From: Sinohyriopsis cumingii
Taxonomy: Eukaryota; Mollusca; Bivalvia; Unionida; Unionidae
Reading direction: 5' to 3'
Length of the DNA: 64,000 bases
Assembly (NCBI GenBank): GCA_028554795.2
Contig: CM068825.1
Location: 92,226,951-92,290,950, forward strand
The notes below the pieces were generated by a model, which worked only from the letters and a program-made list of their open reading frames with translations, did no database searches and had not been told where the DNA came from. Both the position numbers and the translations under genes were made by a program. Positions 49,064 through 58,380 of the stretch are shown piece by piece. Position 1 is the first letter of the stretch. Each line of letters opens with the position of its first letter.

Positions 49064-49480
49064 ATGTCTAATTTTGATTTAATAGACGCCGCAAACGCGC
49101 TAGCGATAAAAAACTTCAGAGGTGTTTTTATGAGGGATCAATTACCGGCGGCACCAAGGAATATTGAAACAGGCATAATTAACCTCGATGGGTCCTCCGG
49201 AGCGGGAACTCATTGGGTTGCGTACGCGATTGATCCGCGTGCGATCGTCTATTTTGATTCATACGGGTTAGCCCCGCCAAACGAGTTCATGCGGTATATC
49301 CGGGCGTGTTCAGCCCGGGCGTTTTATTCCACGTTGCCAACACAGCGATTAAGTGACCCACCGATATGTGGCCGTGAGGCATTGAACGTACTCGCGGCGA
49401 TTTCATCATCGCGAAAACCACCTCATGTAGTTGTAAACGAATACACTAGTGGGGTCGTAGAGGCCCGGCGGGTTAATTAG
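49064..49480 (+). CDS. adenain-like capsid maturation cysteine protease
   Basis: About 138 residues from MSNFDLIDAANAL (an ATG at 49055 is three codons earlier; the frame is open to 48998). The adenain/Ulp1-type triad is visible: His in GTHWVAYAID, Asp in IVYFDSYGLAPP, Cys in ICGREALNVL, with Gln in PTQRLS at oxyanion-hole spacing. It would cleave capsid and core precursors during particle maturation. It has no start-site motif and lies 20 nt after the pX-like gene, so it may be expressed from the same transcript. No damage is seen. Confidence 0.88.
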   Translation: MSNFDLIDAANALAIKNFRGVFMRDQLPAAPRNIETGIINLDGSSGAGTHWVAYAIDPRAIVYFDSYGLAPPNEFMRYIRACSARAFYSTLPTQRLSDPPICGREALNVLAAISSSRKPPHVVVNEYTSGVVEARRVN

Positions 49481-49493
49481 AAACGCCGTTTTT

Positions 49494-49503
49494 TTTACAA
49501 TAA
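49494..49503 (+). promoter_or_regulatory. start-site motif TTTACAATAA
   Basis: Exact motif 2 nt before the ATG at 49506, following a T-rich tract. Confidence 0.6.
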
Positions 49504-49505
49504 CG

Positions 49506-50941
49506 ATGATTGATATTTGGGGACGACCGGTTTCGGCGCTGAAAGAATCCACGGAAACGGCCGCCGCCGACATAAAAAAACTAATCGAGGATGAAATCGC
49601 TGATACGTTGAATTTAACCAGTGTTGACCCAGGTGAAATAGTTGTATTTCAAGACCGCCAGGGTAAATTGAAATCCGGTAATGTGTCGCTGGATGACGTT
49701 TTAATACGACAGCGTGATGCCGCCGAGGACACTATCGCGTTGTATACCGGCGACGGACGACTCAAACCGGGTGAACATATATCGGCGGTAACATTAGTCA
49801 AAGACGGTTTTATAAGGTTGGATAGATCGGTGACCGAACTCGACGCGCAGGTGAAAAAATCTGCCACCGAGGTGAAAAAATCTATCACCGATATACAACT
49901 CACTACCGCTAGTTTTTTCGGGACCCCGACGGTAACCGAACCGAATATTACAACAATAAGGAATACTATTTTGGATTTTGCAACGCTGTCGGGCCAATTT
50001 TACACGTTACGAAAAAATGTTAACAGGATCGATGACAACTTTGATAAATTCTTTGGTAAAAAAAATACCAAGCTGGATGAGATTACAACAACTATAAATG
50101 ATATCACTGCGTATGGACGGGAAATAGGAACAATCAAACTTGATGTTGCAGAGAACAGAGATGGTGTAGTAGTACATGAGCGGGAAATAGAAATAATCGG
50201 CGCTAATGTTGCAACGATCATAAATAATGTAGACTCGCATAGACGGAAAATAGAAACAATCAAAACTGATGTTACAATGATCATAAATAATATGAGCGCG
50301 CATACACAGGAAATAGGAACAATCAAAACTGATATTGAAGCGAACAAAAAAATATAGACGCGTATTGGCGGGGAATAGGAATAATCAAAACTGATGTTGC
50401 AGCGAACAAAAAAGGTATAGACGTGCATACATATGAAATAGGAACAATCAAACTTGATGTTGCAGCGAACAAAAAAAGTATGACCGAGAATACACGGGAA
50501 ATAGAAACAATCAAAACTAATGTTGCAGCGAACAAGAATAATATAGACGCGAGTTGGCGGGGAGTAGGAATAGTTATAACTGATGTTGAAGCGATTAAAG
50601 ACAGACTACCGAGAATGGCAGAGCAACTCGAAAAAATAAAAAACCCTCATGAGAACATCATCAACACAGTATACACAATTCGACATGGATCATTCGATTG
50701 GACTCCTACACAGAATACAGTAAATATTACCGCAACTGTTAAGGGCATTTATCGATTGACACTGGTTTCAATAATGCAGTTTAATATATTATCGTCGAGT
50801 TCATCCGGGTCTAACAATACAATATCAACAATTATAGACAAGAACGCAACTGAACTGTTTACAATTTATGCCGTTGATGGAAATCTAGCCGGGGCAAACA
50901 TCACATGGTATGTGGAATTTGTAGCGAATCTAATTAATTAA
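49506..50941 (+). pseudogene. fibre-like protein: head-capped coiled coil, frameshifted
   Basis: About 478 codons in two frames. The N-terminal 170 residues are mixed, with KKSATEVKKSITDIQ. Then comes a shaft of about seven 21-residue repeats (three heptads each) with the core EI-x-TIK-x-DV, from about 50118 to 50580. The C-terminus after PHENIINTV is beta-rich and Ser/Thr/Asn-rich (SFDWTPTQNTVNITATV ... WYVEFVANL), like a compact head. Shaft plus head suggests a trimeric spike or fibre on the penton, as in adenoviruses; this is inferred from architecture, not from homology I can prove. The first frame stops at 50355-50357, after an A7 run at 50346-50352, and resumes in the -1 frame. Confidence 0.5.
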
Positions 50942-50954
50942 AAACACTAGCTCT

Positions 50955-50964
50955 TTTAAAATAA
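50955..50964 (+). promoter_or_regulatory. start-site motif variant TTTAAAATAA
   Basis: One mismatch from TTTAYAATAA, 2 nt before the ATG at 50967. It supports this start despite the stop at codon 14. Confidence 0.5.
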
Positions 50965-50966
50965 AA

Positions 50967-51449
50967 ATGACCACCAGGGTAATTGAATCAGAGGTATCAC
51001 CGACGTGACATCAATATCGATTCGATACCGCAAAAGAATTCTCCGCGAATTTGAAAACGCTTTCCGAACAATACCGCGCAAAAATAAAAAAATACCGCAG
51101 AAAAATAACCACCATCGACGCGGTCGTGTACTCGGTGTCGGGTATAGTAGCCGGTACCGGTGTTATTTTATCCACGGTGACCACGATAGCCCCGATCGCT
51201 GTTCCAATCGCTATCTCCGCGATGACAACAATTGCTGGAGTCGCCAACGCAATCACTAAAAAGATATCATCGTGCTTTCAGAAAAAACTCGACGAGTATA
51301 CAGTAAAACATCAAATAGTATCCGACGCGTACTCAAAATTATCCGGGTTGATCTCGTTATCGATTGATAATTTGTTCATATCCGATGTTGAATTCTCCAC
51401 GATGGTCCAGTTGTATAGCTCCGCGATGTCAAAAATCGAGGATTTTTAA
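50967..51449 (+). pseudogene. small two-helix membrane protein, in-frame TGA at codon 14
   Basis: The frame opens with an ATG at 50967 behind a start-site motif, meets a TGA at 51006-51008, and then stays open to 51449. After the TGA there is a basic, charged segment (QYRAKIKKYRRK), two hydrophobic stretches (VSGIVAGTGVILSTVTTIAPIA and VPIAISAMTTIAGVA) and a helical tail. It is probably a membrane-associated protein. The position between fibre and penton genes is suggestive of a virion or membrane-interaction role. The TGA fits a CGA-to-TGA change at a CpG. No family is recognised. Confidence 0.55.
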
Positions 51450-51508
51450 CTGGAAGCCGGAACCACCTGGTTGTTGAAATTAGACACTAAAAACAACGAA
51501 TAATAATA

Positions 51509-52367
51509 ATGTCGCTGAACCCCGAAGGGTTTCAATTACTTCAGCGGATCGCGGAGAACACCACTCCGGTACAAACAAATATGATATCGATAACGTCAAC
51601 GAAGCCAGAATTCAGTGTGAACTTCCCGTCGCCGGTTCCAGTGAAGGAAATAGCGCTGGCAAAATTGCGAGTATATCACAGTTGGCCTAATATCCGAGCG
51701 GACGCATTTAACGGACAACAACCTAATAACTCGCTGGTTTTTGCAAGGACAAATAAGCCCGATGGGACCCCAGACTGGAATGAGGTTACAATACCAACTG
51801 GGTCATACCAAATAGAACAAATCAATAAGGAATTTCAACGCAGGATAAAATCGATCACAGGAAAGGAATCAAAAATCGCTATTACGGTTCATGAACCGAC
51901 GTTATCGTCGACGATTGAAATAAGCACACCGGGGTATATGGTTGATATTTATAACAGTTCAATAAGAACCATACTAGGATGGCCTAAGAATCCACCCACG
52001 GACGCACCCCCCCCCCCCATCAACTATCCTCAGATACGATAACGGAGATGGTGGTAGGCATATTGCTCCATACAACGTAAATATTGCATCGGTGATAGCA
52101 ATCAATCTGGTGTGTGATGTTATCGAAGGGAGTTACCAGGTGGATACCAAGCAATCAAATCAAGCTCAACAGGGGTATATCCTCTATTCGTTTTCACCAA
52201 CAGCCCCTCCGGGATTTTTGATCATTGAGAGTCCGATTAATCCGGTCTATATGCGATGCCATAATCGGCTTTTAACGAGAATTAATTTCAGACTTACCGA
52301 TCAGTCAAATAACCTAATTGATCTGCAAGAGGAGGAGTTAGTGATCACTCTGTTTGTAAGATCATAG
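51509..52367 (+). pseudogene. penton-like minor capsid protein (single jelly roll), frameshifted
   Basis: About 285 codons in two frames. The N-terminal frame includes PVQTNMISITSTKPEFSV, an ordered beta region, then VTIPTGSYQIEQINKEF, a segment typical of Polinton minor capsid (penton) proteins. The frame changes at a run of 12 C at 52007-52018. The second frame has VIAINLVCDVIEGSYQV and ends with the jelly-roll strands to the TAG. The protein would fill the five-fold vertices. The stop overlaps the inner edge of the right TIR. The C12 shift may be a real indel or a homopolymer error. Confidence 0.8.
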
Positions 52368-52610
52368 CAGCAGGGGGGGCGATGACATCGACGCGGTCGT
52401 CGATGTGTTTACCGGACGCTGACGACGCTGGGATCGGCGCGCAGAAGGTATTAATTAAACCAAATGACGTCCGGACGATCCCCTCGACGACGACGTCGTT
52501 TTTTTTTTACCAGGCGCTGACGACACTAGATCGTTGAGTTGCAGAAAGTACTAATTAAGCCAAATGACGTTTGGACAAAATGTCGGATTCGCCCCCCCCC
52601 CCCTGCTGCT
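52366..52610 (-). repeat. right terminal inverted repeat of the Polinton
   Basis: Reverse complement of the left TIR, with small indels in the homopolymers. The outer end reads CCCCTGCTGCT, one CTG unit more than the shortest reading of the left end. Confidence 0.9.
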
Positions 52611-52725
52611 GAAGCTACTGGCAAGCTTTCTCACATACCCACATTGTCCGAATCCGAGACTCGAACCCGCGCAGACAGAGGTGAGATGGCAGAGCGCTTT
52701 AGACCACTGGGCCACTCGGGGCCCT

Positions 52726-52726
<1 letters not shown>
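52611..52726 (-). mobile_element. SINE family B, right half with tRNA-like head
   Basis: It resumes the SINE cut by the Polinton: GAAGCTACTGGCAAG, then CTCACATACCCACATTG, then on the minus strand a tRNA-like head with B box GGTTCGAGTCTCGG and A box TGGCCCAGTGGTCTAA. The head resembles tRNA-Leu. GAAGC here and at 37996-38000 is the candidate 5-bp target duplication. Confidence 0.85.
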
Positions 52727-52758
<32 letters not shown>

Positions 52759-52759
52759 T
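52725..52759. repeat. (GA)n tract
   Basis: GA repeats continuing the tract seen left of the SINE at about 37850-37868. Confidence 0.9.
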
Positions 52760-55700
52760 ATTTAGAAAACAACGAGTTATTATAAATTCTAAATCCTCAT
52801 AAGTTCAATGCATCAGCGATGGAATAACTCATACGTCCATTCCAAATTTTAATTTTTAATTTTCATCAATGATACTGTATAGAACAGTCTAACATGGTGA
52901 CCAGGTTTATACTTTCTTGCTTCGTCTTTACTCTGGAGAGTCTCATTATGTTGTCACTATATCTCTGTAAAACCTATTAATTTCTTTCAAACAAACGATT
53001 GTACTGACCATTAATTATGACAGTCCGCTGTAACATATGGTATCTCTACCATTTTTTAAAGAAAAACTCATTTCATTTGGGGTTTTGTAACGTATTTCAA
53101 TTTTTTTCTCCAGCTGTAAGATCTGATCAACTGATGTTTTATTTCGAAGTTGTGAGTCCATAAAAGGTGAATTAAGACCGAGAAGTAGGTCAGCATCAAT
53201 AGTCATTAAGTGGTGTGATGGTTTAGAACCTGCTGGAGTATGGCTTATTCTGATATCACCTAATCACTTTTAGCTAAACTAGTTAATTGTGTGGAGACCA
53301 CGAGAGAGAGTATTGTCAGTCACTAAAACATTTCACAACTTTGTGTGTGCTCTACTAGTTGTTTCTAAAATCCGATACTACAACTATACTCTTCACAAAT
53401 GTGACGAAGTTCATCCTCAAAAGGAATGGATCAGAGCGTACAATCGTAAGAGATGTCATGCTCAATGTGCTATAATAGAATTAATTTCACGCAAGAGATC
53501 GATAAATTAAAAAAACGTAACAAATAACGCACAAGGTAGAAAGACATTTACAAAAACAGAGTGGAATCCTATGTCTCAGCAGCAATACGTATCAATACAA
53601 CCTCTTTGATGTGATGTGCTTCTACAATGCTTGTAAGAAATTTACTGCAGACATCTCCTTAAAGCCTGCTTTTGAGAATGTCTTGGGAAGGTCAGATAAG
53701 TGAAAATCTGATACGAATTCTGTTAATAACGAATTGATGAAAGACTGTCTAACTCGCGATCGAATAGACAGATCTTTCGTGGTAAAGAAAACATCGTCCT
53801 TAGTTCTCATTTACATTTACTATCGAACTATGAGTAAGATGATTACAAGAGATTTTGTAGTTAACACAAGTGCGATAATTTGTCCGTAGCTTCCTCGCTT
53901 GGGATGTCAAGACTCGATAATCACGCTCAATATAGAACAAAATGTCAGATTCTCGAGTTTTGTGATCAACTCGTGTCAGAGACAGGCCAGATTAACCATC
54001 GGCTAATAATGTTATAGCCTTGGGCCCTTAGATTTGTTCAGGTCCTCCATTACAATATGTAATGCACGCATAGGCACTTCCCTCTCATTCGCCTTTGGCC
54101 CCTCCTAATCTTACTCAGGTGCTGATCACAAATAAACATTGATGTCGCATTTAGACTTACTGTAGGCATGAATGTTGGTTTGTAAATGGTACATGTGCAT
54201 ACATATTAGTCCTTCGTTGGTATAGAATTTCTTCGGTATAGAATTTTATGAAAAGGTTTCAATACAAATTAGCTCTATTGAAGTCGATCTGTCGTAGTGA
54301 GTTAACTAACCACGTAAGCTAAAGTTGTCCCATTTTCCAAATCTGTATTATGGGCATCGGCATCTCCTGAAAATGCGATCAGTTTTAATACTACTGCGTG
54401 GTACCTGAATTCCCTATTATTTAATTGCCAATATACTGGGGTTCAGTTGTTGTACCCCAAACAGAAGAACTGGCATTGTTTACATCAAACTGAATATGCT
54501 TACTGTTGGAATTTATGAATACAATAATTTCTTGAACGTTGCAAGGACAATCTTTCTTGTCAAGTAATAGGCACCAGGTTTTGTTTTTGTTTGTGCCGTG
54601 GGGAAGGGGCACAAATGTTTGCTTTAATGGTTCTGAGTTTGATTATTTTTAATAACAAATTCACACTGAACACAGTTTGGAGCATAAACATGAGGTGGCA
54701 ATATTTGTGTGTTTTACGAGTTGACTGAGTTTGTACATTGGGTCTCAGCTTGGACTGACTTCAAAATAATCACTTAATTATTGACATTTTCCATGTCCTT
54801 AAATAAAACTTGCGTGTCCACATAATTGTAAGACATGGGGCTGCTTTGATAGGTCTAACGTGGATAACCATCTCTCGTCTGTCTGTAAAACTGAGGATAT
54901 CTTTTCCTGACTCGATACAAACTGACCCATTATTTATATTCAAGGTTTTACTATGTAGTAATATAACAAAGAGTTGGAACTGAAACAACTATCTGAACAT
55001 TTCAATTAGACTACTTTATTACGAATTTAAAACTGGTATTCGTTCGATCGAATTTATAATTAGTATTCGAATATTCGTTTCTTGCACCATCCAGTTTGGC
55101 AGAACTGTGTTAAAGAAACAAAGAAGACGAAATATACACTATGCAATGTTGAATTGTTTTTCAAGGAAAGAAGGGATAACCTGCCAATGCAAGCTTTACT
55201 CAAAACGTATTCATCATGTCTTAAGTCTAAATAATCACATAGCTTCCATCATCGCCTTTTCTGTTTATTGTATGTTTTAAACGATGACTGGTAACACGGC
55301 AAGCCAACGAAAAGCATGATATAAAATAGCAACCATTTAAGTAAAATAAATTACGCATCTGTCAACCAGACCTCCAACAAATTTGTAAACTGTTGTAAGC
55401 ATTCGTTCTGTCTGGATCAATTGTAGCTAATACCACTATTACCACTCCACTCTTCATTCACCCTGATATTGTACCTTATAAAGTTAACTCCAACATATCC
55501 CGCTTTTGGTCTTTTAATCAAGTTTCGTTGTAATTAAAGTTATGTAATTATCAGAAATGCTCAAATTCTCAGACTATCTTTTTCTTTTCTTAAAAGTTAG
55601 TATTACAAAAAACAGTTTCGTATCAATACGATGAGCTACTTGACATTATTTTGGAACAGATTCATTTAAGTTGTTGGGTGGGAGAGCTTTCTGTTGTAAA

Positions 55701-55765
55701 TAAAACTTGCTTCGCTCTGCATTTGCTGTGCATTAGTATAAAGCCAACTTATATGTTTTCAACAG
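52760..55765 (+). other. right part of last intron
   Basis: About 3 kb of AT-rich sequence between the GA tract and the last exon. I see no recognisable repeat or gene. Confidence 0.6.
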
Positions 55766-55861
55766 GAAGAAATCTCTTTCTCGCCTTGGTTTAAAGTACG
55801 GAAAATTGCCCAGGACTCTGTGTTAGGTCCAAGTGCTCAAATCATACCTACACGAACTTAA
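55766..55861 (+). CDS. tandem C2-domain protein, last exon
   Basis: The acceptor TTTTCAACAG ends at 55765. The exon gives 31 codons and a TAA at 55859-55861, entering in phase 0 as required. EEISFSPWFKVRKIAQDS fits the last strand and helix of a C2B domain. It is joined to the previous exon across an 18.9-kb intron that holds the Polinton. The phase match and the poly(A) signal 12 nt later support it; transcript evidence is lacking. Confidence 0.7.
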   Translation, partial: EEISFSPWFKVRKIAQDSVLGPSAQIIPTRT

Positions 55862-55872
55862 AAGGGTTTAAA

Positions 55873-55878
55873 AATAAA
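55873..55878 (+). terminator. AATAAA polyadenylation signal
   Basis: Canonical hexamer 12 nt after the stop codon of the last exon. Confidence 0.55.
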
Positions 55879-57441
55879 CAGTGTATTTTCATGACCGACA
55901 TCGCCATGGGCATAAAACATATGGACATATCCACGCTAGTAAATAATAACGCACTGGCAATGATATTTCTATGCGCTGGTATCGGAAATAATAGCGGAAA
56001 GAGAAGTGTCGTAAAGGATTCGTGATCGATTTCTCTGGGTTAAGTTTTAATATGAAGATAATGATGATGCTGCTGCTGGTAATAGTCCCACGGAATGCAT
56101 ACAGACTCATTTTGTGTTCTTTTTTTTGTTATTAATGAATTTCTCAAGGTTTCGCTGTAAACATTAATTACGGGTTTTGACCACCACGGAGCTAAATTTG
56201 ACGTTTTAATTAAGTTTTGTAATGTTTAGAAATAATTTCAAGACATCTCCCCAATTTACCTATTCACCGTCACACACATCACATTATTTAACATCATCCA
56301 AGCAAAGTTCGAAGATAGAAGTTCCAATGATGATCCAGTGATGCTCGCATTATGTGTGAAGTGTCATTCGTTTGTTTGTTCAACAAGGGTTAATATATTT
56401 CAAGACCCTCTCCGTCCCTCTGTTTGGATGTATTTTCAAGCCTGAACGCACCTCAGCCGCTGTAATTTATTTTAATTCTAAGTGCATGATAAGCTCGTTA
56501 TCTCCATTGCACAGTTCCAAAATTAATGGTCTCGGTTTTATAACCGTTCATTTGTGATGGAAATGAGTATAGAGAGCAAGATTGTACAATTGCACACCTG
56601 CATTTAGTTCCTTGATTTGGATTTGTTTGTTATAAGAATAAACGCTTCAAGGTCAACCATGTCATTCAAATACTGTTTGGTAATGTGGTAAATTACTCCA
56701 GTACATGTATAGACATAGAAACTTTAAATTACCGAAGTACATGACTTAGTACCTTTGGTGACCCATAGTGGCACACTTCTATCAAAAGATATATTATACT
56801 CCAAACCCCCATCATTTCTCATTCTCTTAAAATCCATAAGTGTGCAAGCTTTATCAGTTTATGCGCGTATGTAAGAAAATTAAATTGTTTAAATTTGCCG
56901 TGGAACCGCCGGAAAATCAACTGTCCGGAATTAAATAAGTCTGGCACATTAGATTAGTTTATTGCTGTTTTATTCTTTTGAGGGCTGTATCCAACAATAT
57001 TCTTGTTGTAATATTTAAATCATAATATCTTACCACTGTTATGTCCATTTGATTTAATTTCTATTTTATTTAATTTAATTGTTTGTAATTTTTTAAAATT
57101 ATTTTTAATTTCATTATGTGTCCAAAAAATGTAATTTTGTTTACTAGGAATTTGATATTTTCCAGAAATTAGTTTGACGTTAGAGTTAGTCGTAGCCACC
57201 GAAATTTGTATCTTACGCTGACCTAGTTCCCGACCTTAAGTCAGAAAGCAATGAGACCAGTAAACAAAAATTTTATTTTTATCTTATTCTTAGAGTAAAA
57301 TGATTGGTTTTTGTCAAGGTCATACTGGGACTACGTACTTTTAGATGTAAATACTTCTCGAAAAATTACGTTTTGCGTTTCAAGTTACTGTTGAAATTTT
57401 TTATAGAGATATTTCTCAGTTGGGGCTTTTTCTTAACACTG
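55879..57441. other. 3' flank, no gene seen
   Basis: AT-rich sequence downstream of the C2 gene. No repeat or coding signal that I can support. Confidence 0.6.
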
Positions 57442-57760
57442 GCGACAGCTTCTGTGGCTTAGAGGTTAGAGCTTCAGCCTTGGATGCGGGAGATCGTGGG
57501 TTCAATCCCCTGCAGAGTCAATCCAATCACTTATAAAAATAGTACTAACAGCTGCCTCGCTTGGCGCTCAGCATTAAGGGGTTAGTGTTAGGACTGAACG
57601 GCCTGGTCTCAGGATGACTTGACTGTGTGGGACATCATGCTCCTTGTCTGCGACATAATGCCCCAGTGCTAGGCATCACTATAAACTGCCACACTGCAGA
57701 CATCGTAGCGATATGACTGAATTGTTTTAAAAAGCTACGTTAAAAATGCAAATCACACTC
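57442..57760 (+). mobile_element. SINE family A, fullest copy
   Basis: A tRNA-like head with A-box-like GTGGCTTAGAGGTTAGAGC and B box GGTTCAATCC at 57499, a body with GGGTTAGTGTTAGGACTG, and a tail GATATGACTGAATTG, AAGCTACGTTAAAAATG, CAAATCACACTC. About 300 bp. It abuts the 5' LTR of the gypsy element. Confidence 0.85.
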
Positions 57761-57764
57761 TTTA

Positions 57765-58261
57765 CACTGGAAAGTGTTTGTGGCCAGTTTGGGAATTACA
57801 TTTTGAATTTTAAATCGAATTATTTGGATTCTAAAAGATTACTTCTTTTTCCTGGAAATATCTGAGAGCTCATATAGAATTATTAGACAAATATATTTTT
57901 GTGAATTTTATTCTGAAATTGAAACAGCGGAATATTATCGACTGTGGAATAAAAATGAAGTTTAGACGATACAACACCATACTGACTACATTATACGTCA
58001 TCGACTTCCATTTTGGATTCTTTGTCGGGACTAAAATTTGAATTCATTAGAACATTTCTTTATTAGGACATCTAAAATTTAATTCCTTGATTAATCTTTG
58101 ATTATTTTTGTATTTGATTCTTAAAACTTTGAGTTATTATTTTTACATTTTTGCAGAGTTGTTCCAGGAAAATAATGTATTTGTTATATTTTTCAAACCT
58201 TGTTGTTTCCGCTCTTTCTTTTGTTACTGTTTATTGGAACCTACACACATGACATAAGAAT
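57765..58261 (+). repeat. probable 5' LTR of the gypsy element
   Basis: Assigned by position upstream of the primer-binding site and by similarity to the fragment at 15.8-16.3 kb. The left end, near TGTTTGTGGCCAG, is approximate. Confidence 0.55.
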
Positions 58262-58279
58262 TGGGGCCTCGTCCTGGAA
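58262..58279 (+). other. primer-binding-site-like sequence
   Basis: TGGGGCCTCGTCCTGGAA lies just after the presumed LTR. It resembles a tRNA-Pro-type retroviral primer-binding site with a few changes. Confidence 0.5.
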
Positions 58280-58380
58280 TTTTGAATTTTGGCTAGATAT
58301 TTAAGAAAACTTTTTTTTTTATGAAATTTGAATTCCCCTAGGTTTTGAAAACTTTAGTGAAATCGGAAAGCGTTTCTAAA

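Larger units (their letters stand above)
37998..52610 (+). mobile_element. Polinton/Maverick element (adintovirus-like), complete with TIRs
   Basis: A self-synthesising DNA transposon and virus-like element of about 14.6 kb. It has inverted termini, a DDE integrase, protein-primed-type family B polymerase, A32-like packaging ATPase, adenain-like protease, double jelly-roll capsid and penton-like protein, the diagnostic Polinton set. Codon and base use are visibly richer in G, C and CpG than the flanking introns. Nearly the whole length is coding, with tight gene spacing. Several genes carry single frameshifts or stops, so this copy is probably inactive or contains sequencing errors. It sits in the last intron of the C2 gene. 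Confidence 0.93.

Noticed and set aside
52650-52720. tRNA-Leu gene suggested by A and B boxes (also at 62.7 kb, and heads at 25.1 and 57.5 kb)
   Set aside because: The sequence continues into a repeated SINE body and does not give a clean cloverleaf with paired acceptor stem.
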